Assembly: GCA_036745275.1 (NCBI GenBank)
Contig: DAIOGK010000007.1
Span: 62,001 to 126,000 of the forward strand
Direction of reading: 5' to 3'
Source: JAIUNP01 sp020161975
Lineage (GTDB): Bacteria > Pseudomonadota > Alphaproteobacteria > Rhizobiales > Beijerinckiaceae
DNA length: 64,000 nucleotides
Below the pieces are notes generated by a model. The model was not told the origin of the DNA and ran no database searches. It saw only the letters and a program-made list of their open reading frames with translations. A program made the position numbers and the translations under genes. Positions 1-8,583 of this stretch are shown piece after piece. The first letter of the stretch is position 1. Each line of letters opens with the position of its first letter.

Positions 1-481
1 ATGATTCGAGAACGCGCTGGATCACGAACATCACATCCGGGCGACCCGCGTCATATTCGTCGAACACGAGCGCGACATTGCGCTGATAGGCCCAGGGCAG
101 GATGCCGTCGCGGAATTCCGTGACCTGGCGACCGTCCTTGACGACAATCGCATCCTTGCCGACCAGATCGATGCGGCTGACATGGCTGTCGAGGTTGACG
201 CGGATGCAGGGCCAGTTTAGCCGGGCCGCGACCTGCTCGATGTGAGTCGATTTGCCCGTGCCGTGGTAGCCAGTGACGATGACGCGCCGGTTGCGGGCGA
301 ACCCGGCCAGGATCGCCAGCGTCGTATCCCGGTCGAAGAGATAGTCGGCGTCACGCTCCGGAACATGCTCGTTGGCTTCGGCATAGGCCGGAACCATGAG
401 GGAGCTGTCGAAACCGAACAGCTTCTTGACGGACACCTCGGTATCGGGCAGCGGGCTGCCCTGATCATTCGCCACGGACAT
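1..481 (-). CDS. cobS: Cobaltochelatase subunit CobS (5' part, runs off the left edge)
   Basis: AAA+ ATPase subunit of the aerobic, ATP-dependent cobaltochelatase (CobNST) that inserts cobalt into hydrogenobyrinate diamide in B12 synthesis. The 160 visible residues start at the ATG at 481 with MSVANDQG. Walker A (GYHGTGKST) lies at about residues 71-79 and Walker B (VALVFDEYD) at 136-144. The frame is open to base 1, so the C-terminal half is outside the window. A J-domain gene lies 71 bases upstream on the same strand, an arrangement I know from other Hyphomicrobiales. The Walker motifs and N-terminus fit CobS well; other MoxR-type ATPases are less likely. Confidence 0.93.
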   Translation of the reverse strand, partial: MSVANDQGSPLPDTEVSVKKLFGFDSSLMVPAYAEANEHVPERDADYLFDRDTTLAILAGFARNRRVIVTGYHGTGKSTHIEQVAARLNWPCIRVNLDSHVSRIDLVGKDAIVVKDGRQVTEFRDGILPWAYQRNVALVFDEYDAGRPDVMFVIQRVLES

Positions 482-552
482 GGATCACCAATCGCGCCCG
501 ACGAACCCTGTCGGCGGGCCTACTTCAAGGAAGGGCAGGCAGCGGCGGACGC

Positions 553-1140
553 CTATGCCAGCCCGGCGGACTTCAGGTAATTATAGGCGTCGATGATCGA
601 GCGCAATTTTTCTTCGCGCGACCGGTCGCCGCCGTTGAGATCGGGATGGAAGCGCTTGGCCAGCTCCTTGAACCGTGCGCGTACGCTGGCCTTGTCCGCG
701 CCAGGGTCCAGGCCGAGCGTGTCGAGTGCTTTTCGCGCGCCTGCAGACACCTGCCGCGCTTCGTCCGCCCGCGCTGCGGTTGTCCGGCCATTGCGAAAGA
801 GGCCAAGCATGTCGGATATCGAATCATCGACGACGACGCGCTCGCCGCCGTCCTTCTTCAGTCCCATGCCCCAGGTCGGGCGATGTCCGGTGATGGCATC
901 CTTCTGGAAAGCCTGTACGGCATCGTCGCTCATGCCCTGGAAGTAGTTGTAGGACTGGTTGTAGGCCTTCACATGCTCGAGGCAGAAGTGGAAATAGCGT
1001 CCTTCGCGGTTCCGTCCCATTGGTGCGCGAAAGGCCCCGGGCCGGGTGCAGCCAGGGTGTTCGCAGCGCTGCTCGGCCGGTGCTTCGACCGTGTCGGGCT
1101 TGATCCGGATCTTGTCAAAAAGGGAGGAGCGAGATGACAT
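553..1140 (-). CDS. J-domain (DnaJ-like) protein
   Basis: Co-chaperone-like protein of 195 residues whose J domain is at the C-terminus, with the HPD motif in RFHPDLNGGD near residue 165. J domains stimulate the ATPase of DnaK-type Hsp70s. The N-terminal half has a possible metal site (RCEHPGC and later HFCLEH). The ATG at 1140 (MSSRSSLF) is preferred over a longer reading that extends into the divergent promoter toward bolA. It is followed by cobS on the same strand. There is no G/F-rich or central zinc-finger region, so it is not canonical DnaJ. The client is unknown. Confidence 0.85.
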   Translation of the reverse strand: MSSRSSLFDKIRIKPDTVEAPAEQRCEHPGCTRPGAFRAPMGRNREGRYFHFCLEHVKAYNQSYNYFQGMSDDAVQAFQKDAITGHRPTWGMGLKKDGGERVVVDDSISDMLGLFRNGRTTAARADEARQVSAGARKALDTLGLDPGADKASVRARFKELAKRFHPDLNGGDRSREEKLRSIIDAYNYLKSAGLA

Positions 1141-1249
1141 CGCGCCAGAATATCGTAACGACGTTGCGCCCTGCAAGCCTTGCGGCAACACACTGATGCG
1201 CAAGATTGCAGGGCTCGCACCTCAGGCCGCGCCCTGCTATGATCGCGCC

Positions 1250-1507
1250 ATGACCTACAAAGCCCGTATCGAAGCCAAGCTCGCCACCCTTGCTCCCGTT
1301 GCGCTGGACGTGATCGACGAAAGCCACAACCATCACGGCCACAGCGGCTGGAAGGAAGGTGGCGAAACCCATTTTCGTGTACGGATCACCGCCGAAGCCT
1401 TTGCAGGCAAATCACGGATAGAGCGTCACCGCATCATCAACGCCCTCTTGGCGGATGAACTGAAGGAGCGCGTTCATGCCCTGGCCATTGAGGCCAATGG
1501 CCCCTGA
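1250..1507 (+). CDS. BolA family protein
   Basis: Small protein of 85 residues with the BolA fold signature: an invariant-type histidine in the C-terminal helix (RVHALAIEA), a variable histidine-rich loop (ESHNHHGHSG) and the segment HFRVRITAEAF. BolA proteins partner monothiol glutaredoxins in Fe-S and iron homeostasis. The longer reading from 1046 runs into the divergent J-domain gene, so the ATG at 1250 is taken. The 109-base gap to the J-domain gene should hold promoters for both directions. Confidence 0.9.
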   Translation: MTYKARIEAKLATLAPVALDVIDESHNHHGHSGWKEGGETHFRVRITAEAFAGKSRIERHRIINALLADELKERVHALAIEANGP

Positions 1508-1598
1508 AATGCCCGACGAGGCCATTGCGAAACCGTTGTTCGCCGTGCGATAAGCGGATGTTGTTGCCCGTTCTGGCAACGCGCACCCCTGTGGTTGG

Positions 1599-2885
1599 AT
1601 GTTGGGCCTGGAGATTTTTTTCCTTTTCGCGTTGACGATCCTCAACGGATTCTTCGCGATGAGCGAAATGGCGATTGTTTCGGCTCGGCGAGCCCGTCTT
1701 GATGCGATGGCGGAAGCCGGAGACCATGGCGCCGCCAAGGCTTCCGAACTTGCGCGCGAACCCACCAGTTTCCTGTCGTCGGTCCAGATCGGCCTGACGC
1801 TCATCTCGATCGGTACCGGTGCGTTCGGCACGGCCACACTGTCCCAATACCTGATTGCGCCCATCGCCGAGATCGCCTGGATGAAGCCGCGGGCTGAAGC
1901 GATTGCCATCGGCGTCGTCGTGGTTATCACCACCATTCTGACCCTGGTGCTGGGAGAACTTGTGCCCAAGCGCATCGCGCTCGCCTATCCCGAGCCGATT
2001 GCCGCGCGCGTGGCCCGCCCACTCAACTTCATTGCGACGACGGCCCGCCCGATTGTTGCCTTTCTCGGCATATCCACCGCCTTCATCCTCCGCCTGCTGC
2101 GCATCCCGACGGTGCGTGACCAGTCGGTGACGGAAGAAGAAGTGGAGACGATGCTTCAGGAAGGCACTGAATCCGGTGTCATCGACCCTGCTGAACGCGA
2201 GATGCTGAAGGAAGTGATCGGCCTTGCCGAGCGGCCCGTGCTGGCCATCATGACCCGGCGCTCGGACGTTTACTGGATTGACGTTGGCGATGATCCCAAG
2301 GTACTCCGGGCGGAACTGCGGCAGTGTCCGTTCAGCCGTGTCGTGGTCGCCAAGGGAGGCTCCATTGATGAGCCGCTCGGCTATGTCCACAAAAAGGATC
2401 TGCTGGACCTGATGCTGGAAGGCAAGCCGCTTGATGTCGAAAGGAGCGTGCGCGAACCGCTGTTCGTGCCGGAAAGCGCATCGGTCCTCGATATTCTGGA
2501 GATGTTCCGGACCAAGCGGAATCACTTCGCCTTTGTCATCGACGAATTCGGAGCGTTCGAGGGCGTCATCACCCTGACGGATGTTCTCGAAGCCATCACC
2601 GGCGACATTCCAGAAGAGCATGAGATTACAAGCCAACCGATCATCGCACGGGCGGATGGCACCTGGCTGGTTGATGGCAAGGCCGAAATCTCCGAACTGG
2701 AGGAGACCGTCGGCATCGACGTGCCGGACGATGCGCGGTTTCACACCGTCGCCGGTCTTGCGCTGGAAGTGTTCGGGAAAATCCCCGTCGAGGGCGATCA
2801 GGCCGAAATGGAAGGCTGGATCATCGAGGTCATCGACATGGATGGCCGTCGAATCGACAAGCTGCTGTTCCGCGCTAGCGCATGA
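1599..2885 (+). CDS. CorC/HlyC (TlyC) family protein with DUF21/CNNM and CBS domains
   Basis: Inner-membrane protein of 428 residues. Residues 1-190 form a DUF21/CNNM membrane domain with hydrophobic segments near 1-22, 60-90 and 105-125 and the GELVPKRIAL motif. A CBS pair follows at about 210-335, then a C-terminal CorC_HlyC domain (DGTWLVDGKAEISELEE onward). The family is linked to Mg2+/Co2+ efflux and is often annotated as hemolysin; the transported ion cannot be told here. It is convergent with the formate dehydrogenase gene, whose stop lies 17 bases away, with a short GATCCC/GGGATC repeat between the stops. Confidence 0.88.
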   Translation: MLGLEIFFLFALTILNGFFAMSEMAIVSARRARLDAMAEAGDHGAAKASELAREPTSFLSSVQIGLTLISIGTGAFGTATLSQYLIAPIAEIAWMKPRAEAIAIGVVVVITTILTLVLGELVPKRIALAYPEPIAARVARPLNFIATTARPIVAFLGISTAFILRLLRIPTVRDQSVTEEEVETMLQEGTESGVIDPAEREMLKEVIGLAERPVLAIMTRRSDVYWIDVGDDPKVLRAELRQCPFSRVVVAKGGSIDEPLGYVHKKDLLDLMLEGKPLDVERSVREPLFVPESASVLDILEMFRTKRNHFAFVIDEFGAFEGVITLTDVLEAITGDIPEEHEITSQPIIARADGTWLVDGKAEISELEETVGIDVPDDARFHTVAGLALEVFGKIPVEGDQAEMEGWIIEVIDMDGRRIDKLLFRASA

Positions 2886-2902
2886 TCCCCACGTGGGATC
2901 GG

Positions 2903-5677
2903 TTAAACGATTCGCACGGCGCAGAGCTTCAGTTCGGGGATCTTGCCATAGGGGTCCAGTGCAGGATTTGTGAGGCGGTTTGCAGCCCCTTCCTGGAAGG
3001 CAAAAGGCACAAAGACCATGCCCTCCGGCATGTCCCGGTCCGCCCTGAGCGTGGCGGTGATCCGGCCGCGCCGGGTTTCCAAGGTGACGGCCTTGCCGGG
3101 CACCTGATGGCGCCGACGGATTTCCTCAGGGTGCATGACGGCAATCGCGCCCGGCTCCAGATTGTCGAGCACATTGGCGCGGCGGGTCATTGATCCGGTG
3201 TGCCAGTGTTCGAGCAGGCGCCCCGTGGTCAGCACCAGCGGATAGGTTTCATCCGGCGCCTCATCGGGTGGCATAAGGCCGGCTGGCACCAGACGTGCCC
3301 GCCCGCCGGGACGTGGAAAGGTATCGCCAAAGAGGATCGGTTGACCGGGTGTTTCGGCGTCGCTCGCCGGATAGGTCACAGCATCTTCCCGCGCGATCCG
3401 GTCCCAGGGCAAGCCGGCGAGCGAGGGCATATGACTACGCATCTCCTCATAGACCTCATGTACGCCGGAATAGGACCAGCCCAGGCCGAGCCGGTTTGCC
3501 AGTGCGATCAGGATGTCGATGTCCTGCCGCGCATCGCCGGGTGTGGGCACGGCGGGGCGGCCCATCTGCACCTCGCGGTTGGTGTTGGTGAAGGTGCCGA
3601 GCTTCTCGGCATGGGCGGAGGCGGGCAACACCACATCCGCATGCCAGGCCGTTTCGGTGAGGAAAATATCCTGCACGACGAGATGGTCCAGCCGGGCCAG
3701 CGCCGCGCGAGCATGGGTCTGGTCGGGGTCCGACATGGCCGGGTTCTCGCCCATGATGATCATCGCGCCGATCCGGCCGGCATGGGCCGCATCGAGAATT
3801 TCAACCACCGTCAGGCCGCGCTCCGACGCAAGCGCGCGGCCCCAGTCCGCCTCGAAGGAAAGCCGCGTCGCCTCGACATCCACCGGGCGATAGTCCGGAT
3901 ACATCATCGGGATCAGCCCGGCATCGGAGGCGCCCTGCACGTTGTTCTGGCCGCGCAGGGGGTGGAGCCCCGTGCCGTGCCGTCCGATCTGGCCGGTGAT
4001 CAGCGCCAGAGCGATGAGGCAACGTGCGTTATCCGTGCCGTGGACATGTTGGGAGACGCCCATGCCCCAGAAGATGACGGAGCGTTCCGCCGTCGCATAG
4101 CGCCGGGCGACGTTGCGGATGATCTCGGCATCAATGCCGCAGATCGGAGCCATGGCCTCGGGCGAGAAGGCGGCGACGGCACTCTTCAGCGCATCGAAGC
4201 CGTCAACATGGGCGGCGATATACGCGTGATTGATTAGGTCCTCGGCAATGATCACATGCAGCATCGCGTTCAGCAGCGCCACATCCGTGCCTGGGCGGAA
4301 GCGCAGCATCTCAGTGGCATGATGGGCCAAAGGATTGCCGCGCGGATCCATAACGATGAGCGTCGCGCCCCGTTTGGCAGCCTGTTTGAAGTAGGTCGCG
4401 GCGACGGGGTGGTTTTCTGTGGGGCGCGAACCGATCACGATGATGCAATCGGCCTCTTCGGCTGCGCGGAACGGAGCGGAGACCGCGCCGGACCCAATGC
4501 CTTCCAGCAATGCCGCCACCGATGACGCATGGCAAAGCCGTGTGCAGTGGTCGACATTGTTGGTGCCAAAACCCTGCCGGATCAGCTTCTGGAAGAGGTA
4601 GGCCTCTTCGTTGGAGCATTTGGCCGAGCCGAACCCGGCGATGGCTGCACCGCCTTTGGTATCCGCCACGCGCCGCAGACCACCGGCGGCATGATCCAGC
4701 GCTTCCTCCCAGCTTGCCTCCCGGAAAACCTGCCAAGGGCGGCCGGGGTCCACCACGATGTCACCGGATTTGGGCGCGTCGGCGCGTCGGATCAGCGGCC
4801 TGGTCAGCCGATGGGGATGGCGGATATAGTCAAAGCCGAACCGGCCCTTGACGCAAAGGCGCCCCTCGTTGGCCGGGCCATTGCGGCCATCGACCTTGAC
4901 GATCTGATCGTCCTTGACCGCAATTTCCGTCTGGCACCCCACTCCGCAGTAAGGACAGAGGCTCCGTACGACCCGATCCGGGATAATCGCGTGCTTGCGC
5001 GCAGCGGCATCGAGGAGCGACTTTTCCCGCAATGCGCCTGTCGGGCAGATTTCGACACATTCACCGCAGGCAACACAACTCGACAGACCCATCGGGTCGT
5101 TCTGGTCGAACACCGGGCGGGTCGAAATGCCGCGAAAGCCCATGCCGATCACGTCATTGACCTGCACTTCGCGGCAGGCTCGCTCGCAGAGGCCACAGGC
5201 AATGCAGGAATCCAGATTGACGGCGATGGCGGCATGAGAGGCATCGTGCAGGTACAGTCCCGCCGCAGCCGGGGCAACGCACCGGGCGGGATTTGCCGGC
5301 AGTCGGCTGCTCCTGGCTCCGGTGCGGCTGTGCCAGTGCCAGAAAGGGGCATCGGGCTCTGGCCCGTCGGCCCGTTTCGGCATATCGGCGGCCAGCATTT
5401 CAAACACCATGGCGCGTGCGGCTGTGGCGCGGGGCGATTCGGTGTCCACATCCATGCCGGGTTGCGGCTTGCGCTGGCAGGAGGCGGCGAGCGTCCGTTC
5501 CCCCTTCACCTCAACAACGCAGGCGCGGCAGTTGCCATCGGGGCGGTAGCCGGGGCGATCTGCATGGCAAAGATGCGGTATCGCCACCCCCTCGCGCTTT
5601 GCGACTGACCAGATCGTTTCGTCCGGCCCTGCGTCGACAGTCCTGCCATTCAGGATGAAAGGAATGCGCTCGCTCAT
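2903..5677 (-). CDS. fdsA: NAD-dependent formate dehydrogenase, catalytic alpha subunit
   Basis: Molybdenum (bis-MGD) subunit that oxidises formate to CO2; 924 residues. In order: an N-terminal 2Fe-2S ferredoxin domain (Cys37, 50, 53, 67), a histidine/cysteine cluster region, two 4Fe-4S sites (SCIACGLCERAC and SCVACGECVEIC), a CPYCGVGC cluster, and the molybdopterin oxidoreductase domains. The predicted catalytic residue is Cys382 in TRLCHASS, so this is a cysteine and not a selenocysteine enzyme. The start (MSERIPF) overlaps the stop of the upstream subunit by 4 bases, which implies coupled translation. The usual accessory genes fdsC (fdhD) and fdsD are not adjacent. Confidence 0.94.
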   Translation of the reverse strand: MSERIPFILNGRTVDAGPDETIWSVAKREGVAIPHLCHADRPGYRPDGNCRACVVEVKGERTLAASCQRKPQPGMDVDTESPRATAARAMVFEMLAADMPKRADGPEPDAPFWHWHSRTGARSSRLPANPARCVAPAAAGLYLHDASHAAIAVNLDSCIACGLCERACREVQVNDVIGMGFRGISTRPVFDQNDPMGLSSCVACGECVEICPTGALREKSLLDAAARKHAIIPDRVVRSLCPYCGVGCQTEIAVKDDQIVKVDGRNGPANEGRLCVKGRFGFDYIRHPHRLTRPLIRRADAPKSGDIVVDPGRPWQVFREASWEEALDHAAGGLRRVADTKGGAAIAGFGSAKCSNEEAYLFQKLIRQGFGTNNVDHCTRLCHASSVAALLEGIGSGAVSAPFRAAEEADCIIVIGSRPTENHPVAATYFKQAAKRGATLIVMDPRGNPLAHHATEMLRFRPGTDVALLNAMLHVIIAEDLINHAYIAAHVDGFDALKSAVAAFSPEAMAPICGIDAEIIRNVARRYATAERSVIFWGMGVSQHVHGTDNARCLIALALITGQIGRHGTGLHPLRGQNNVQGASDAGLIPMMYPDYRPVDVEATRLSFEADWGRALASERGLTVVEILDAAHAGRIGAMIIMGENPAMSDPDQTHARAALARLDHLVVQDIFLTETAWHADVVLPASAHAEKLGTFTNTNREVQMGRPAVPTPGDARQDIDILIALANRLGLGWSYSGVHEVYEEMRSHMPSLAGLPWDRIAREDAVTYPASDAETPGQPILFGDTFPRPGGRARLVPAGLMPPDEAPDETYPLVLTTGRLLEHWHTGSMTRRANVLDNLEPGAIAVMHPEEIRRRHQVPGKAVTLETRRGRITATLRADRDMPEGMVFVPFAFQEGAANRLTNPALDPYGKIPELKLCAVRIV

Positions 5678-7341
5678 GCCTTTGCATCCTGAGTGTTGAA
5701 GAAACGGAAGAACGAGCGGAGCGGATTGGGGGCTGCCTGTCCGAGGCCGCAAATCGAAGCATCACGCATGACGGCTTCAATCTCCGTCATCAACGCCTCA
5801 TCCCAGACATCGGCAGCCATCAGTGCGGTGAGCTTTTCCGTGCCGACGCGGCAGGGGGTGCATTGACCGCAGGATTCGTGGGCAAAAAAGGCCATCAGAT
5901 TGCGTGCAATGATCCGTGGGTCATCCTTGTCGGAAAAGACGATGATCGCATGACTGCCGACAAAACAGCCTTGCTTGTCGAGGGAGCCGAAGTCCAGAGG
6001 CAGATCGTCAAGCGATGCAGGCAACATTCCTCCGGAAGCTCCACCCGGCAAATAGCCGGCAAAATTATGGCCATCTGCCATTCCACCGCAATGATCAGCA
6101 ACGAGTTGGCGCAGGGTGATTCCAGCGGGAGCAATCTTGAGCCCTGGCTTGCGCACACGGCCTGACACGGACCATGACCGCAAGCCTTTCGCACCGTTGA
6201 GGCCCTGCCGCGCGAACCAGTCGCCGCCCTTTTCGAGAATGTCGCGAACCCAGAACAGTGTCTCGACATTGTGGTTGAGGGTCGGGCGTCCGAAGAGGCC
6301 ACGCTCGGCGATGTAAGGCGGGCGATTGCGCGGCAGGCCGCGCTTTCCTTCCAGTGATTCCAGCATGGCGCTCTCCTCACCGCAGATATAGGCGCCAGCC
6401 CCGCGTCGAAGCTCGACGGGCGTCGACAGAAGACCCTCGCTCTCCAATGCGCTGATTTCACGCTGCAAAATTGCGCGAGCGGCAGGGTATTCATCCCGCA
6501 GGTAGATGAAGATCCGCTCTGCGTGCACCAAATGGGCGGCAATCAGCGCACCTTCGAGCATCCGGTGCGGATCGGCTTCCAGAAACACCCGATCCTTAAA
6601 GGTGCCGGGCTCGCCCTCGTCGGCATTGACGCTCATCAGAACGGGCCCTGGCATGGACCGCACGATGCGCCACTTGCGTCCGGCGGGAAAACCGGCGCCA
6701 CCGAGACCGCGCAGCCCTGCCGCATCGAGTTCCTGTGCAGCGGTCTCGAAGTCGAGTTTCCCTGTTCGAACGGCATGGAATACGCCATAGCCACCATCGA
6801 TAATGTAGTCGGCTAATGACCTTGCATCTGGCAAGGTCGCGCCAATACGTCCGGCCCGGATGACATCCGCCACGCCACTGGCGGTTGCCCGGCCCACCGT
6901 ATTCTGGCCCACCATCAGAGCGGGGGCTTCAGCACAGCGCCCGAGGCAGGGACTGCGGACGATACGAACAGGCTCGCCATTAAGATTGGCCAGCAATTCG
7001 GTGTGGAGCGTTTCGGCGCCGGCGAGCATACAGGACACCGAATCGCAGATGCGTACCGTCAGCGGCGGTGGCGGCGTTCCGCCGTCCGGTACCAGATCAA
7101 AATTGTGATAGAAGCTCGCGACTTCAAAGACTTCGGCTTCCGAGATACGCATGTCCTCGGCCAATGCCCGCAGGTGCCGGGCATGGAGCGCACCGAATCG
7201 ATCCTGAACAAGGTGGAGATATTCGATCAGAAGGTCGCGGCGGCGCGGTCCGGGGCCGAAAAGTTGGCGGACCTCATCGAACGCGGCCTCATCGAGTGAG
7301 CGCCCCTTTGGGCCGCTGCGCGGGCGTTTTCCGGCTGTCAC
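5674..7341 (-). CDS. Formate dehydrogenase diaphorase subunit, FdsG-FdsB (NuoE-NuoF) fusion
   Basis: NAD+-reducing subunit, 555 residues. The N-terminal thioredoxin-like 2Fe-2S domain has Cys99, 104, 132 and 136 (C-x4-C and C-x3-C as in NuoE/FdsG). It is joined directly to a NuoF/FdsB domain with a GGAGFPAGRKW nucleotide loop, the FMN motif AYICGEESAM and a 4Fe-4S site (SCGQCTPCRVG plus a later cysteine in SICGLG). In Rhodobacter-type fds operons these are two genes. The start is a GTG at 7341 with GAGGAG about 10 bases upstream; the longer reading crosses wecB on the opposite strand and is an artefact. First gene of a two-gene operon with fdsA. Confidence 0.9.
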   Translation of the reverse strand: MTAGKRPRSGPKGRSLDEAAFDEVRQLFGPGPRRRDLLIEYLHLVQDRFGALHARHLRALAEDMRISEAEVFEVASFYHNFDLVPDGGTPPPPLTVRICDSVSCMLAGAETLHTELLANLNGEPVRIVRSPCLGRCAEAPALMVGQNTVGRATASGVADVIRAGRIGATLPDARSLADYIIDGGYGVFHAVRTGKLDFETAAQELDAAGLRGLGGAGFPAGRKWRIVRSMPGPVLMSVNADEGEPGTFKDRVFLEADPHRMLEGALIAAHLVHAERIFIYLRDEYPAARAILQREISALESEGLLSTPVELRRGAGAYICGEESAMLESLEGKRGLPRNRPPYIAERGLFGRPTLNHNVETLFWVRDILEKGGDWFARQGLNGAKGLRSWSVSGRVRKPGLKIAPAGITLRQLVADHCGGMADGHNFAGYLPGGASGGMLPASLDDLPLDFGSLDKQGCFVGSHAIIVFSDKDDPRIIARNLMAFFAHESCGQCTPCRVGTEKLTALMAADVWDEALMTEIEAVMRDASICGLGQAAPNPLRSFFRFFNTQDAKA

Positions 7342-7407
7342 GCGACGATTTCTCCTCAGACTTTTGTGATTCTGATTACCTTGCGTCCTTCTCCGGCCTT
7401 TTGGAAA

Positions 7408-7426
7408 CGGTTTCTTGAAAGAACCG
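7408..7426. promoter_or_regulatory. Near-perfect palindrome between fds and wecB
   Basis: CGGTTTCTTGAAAGAACCG is a 19-base dyad with one mismatched and one G-T pair. It sits 66 bases upstream of the fds GTG start and 38 bases upstream of wecB. It could be an operator or a short hairpin in a wecB leader. No regulator gene is adjacent. Confidence 0.4.
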
Positions 7427-7464
7427 CGCAATAGTGCTGCTCCCACGGGGTCCGGATTTGAACC

Positions 7465-8583
7465 ATGTCGAATACGTCGCAAAAAAAAGTCATCTGTCTT
7501 GTCGGTACACGGCCCGAGGGCATCAAGATGGCGCCCGTTATCAAGGCCTTCAAGGCTCAGGGCTGGGCGCAGACGATCGTGGTCTCCACCGGTCAGCACC
7601 GTGAGATGATCCGGCAGACGCTGGGGATTTTCGACATCGAGATCGATATCGATCTCGATGTAATGGAGCCCAATCAGTCGCTTGCAGGGCTCAGCGCCAA
7701 GATTTTCCAGCGTCTTGACCCCCTGCTGGTCGAGTTCCAGCCTGACCTTGTTCTGGTTCAGGGGGATACGACATCGGTGATGGTGGCAGCTCTCGCCTGC
7801 TTCTACCGGCGTATTCCGGTTGGCCACGTCGAAGCCGGTCTCAGGACACACGATGTTCAAAACCCATTCCCGGAAGAAATGAACAGGTTGATTGCCGGCT
7901 ATGCATCGGCGATCCATTTCGCCCCGACGAAATCCTCCTCGGACAATCTGCTTGCCGAACGGCATGATCCCAGAACCGTCCATATCACCGGCAACACGGT
8001 TATCGATGCACTGCTCGACGTCGCCAAGCGTGACCTGCCTTGTGATTGGCCGAAGCCCGGTCGCCGCCTGGTGCTGGTGACAGCCCATCGGCGCGAGAAT
8101 TTTGGCGCGCCGCTCCTTGAGATCATCCGTGCGATCCGGACCTTGCATGATGCGCATCCGGATGTCGATTTTGTCTATCCGGTTCATCCCAATCCGAATG
8201 TTCGGGGGCCGGTGTTCGAGCATCTTGCGGGGTTCGAGCGCATTCACCTTTGTGATCCGGTCAATTACCTCGAACTGACGGCGCTGATGAAGGCGTGCCA
8301 TTTCGCATTGACTGATTCGGGTGGCATCCAGGAAGAAGCGCCTGCGCTGGGCAAACCCGTGCTGGTGCTGCGCAGCGAGACCGAACGGCCCGAGGCGGTT
8401 TCGGCAGGCGTGGCGAAACTGGTCGGTACGGATCATGACAGGATTGTCGCCGAAGCGACCAAGCTCCTGACAGTCCCTGCGGCGTACAGGGGCATGGCGC
8501 GTGGCATTTCGCCCTATGGCGATGGCAAGGGCGCACAGCGGATTGTCGCGCTCAGCAAGACATTTCTCGGCGTTCAGTCTTGA
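7465..8583 (+). CDS. wecB: UDP-N-acetylglucosamine 2-epimerase (non-hydrolysing)
   Basis: Interconverts UDP-GlcNAc and UDP-ManNAc for cell-surface polysaccharides; cytoplasmic, 372 residues, normal family length. Seen motifs: VGTRPEGIKMAPVI at the N-terminus, Asp101 in QGDTT, Glu123 in HVEAGLRT, Glu137/138 in PFPEEMNR, a TAHRREN histidine and DSGGIQEEAP in the UDP site. These correspond to the catalytic Asp, Glu, Glu and His of the E. coli enzyme. No wecC or polymerase gene lies nearby. Its 3' end overlaps the convergent glycosyltransferase by 10 bases. Confidence 0.93.
   Translation: MSNTSQKKVICLVGTRPEGIKMAPVIKAFKAQGWAQTIVVSTGQHREMIRQTLGIFDIEIDIDLDVMEPNQSLAGLSAKIFQRLDPLLVEFQPDLVLVQGDTTSVMVAALACFYRRIPVGHVEAGLRTHDVQNPFPEEMNRLIAGYASAIHFAPTKSSSDNLLAERHDPRTVHITGNTVIDALLDVAKRDLPCDWPKPGRRLVLVTAHRRENFGAPLLEIIRAIRTLHDAHPDVDFVYPVHPNPNVRGPVFEHLAGFERIHLCDPVNYLELTALMKACHFALTDSGGIQEEAPALGKPVLVLRSETERPEAVSAGVAKLVGTDHDRIVAEATKLLTVPAAYRGMARGISPYGDGKGAQRIVALSKTFLGVQS

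Noticed and set aside
1437..2744. 435-codon minus-strand frame
   Set aside because: Antisense shadow of the CorC/HlyC-type gene; no start context or recognisable motifs.
4529..4537. Selenocysteine formate dehydrogenase
   Set aside because: The catalytic position is a TGC cysteine codon (residue 382) in TRLCHASS; there is no in-frame TGA.
3200..5608. Long plus-strand open frames (345 and 359 codons) across the formate dehydrogenase region
   Set aside because: They are antisense to fdsA, whose cluster-binding cysteines and molybdenum motifs are clear; GC-rich codons leave long antisense frames open.
7342..8436. N-terminal extension of the FdsG-FdsB fusion to 920 residues
   Set aside because: The extension is antisense to wecB; a GTG with a good Shine-Dalgarno site at 7341 gives the family N-terminus.
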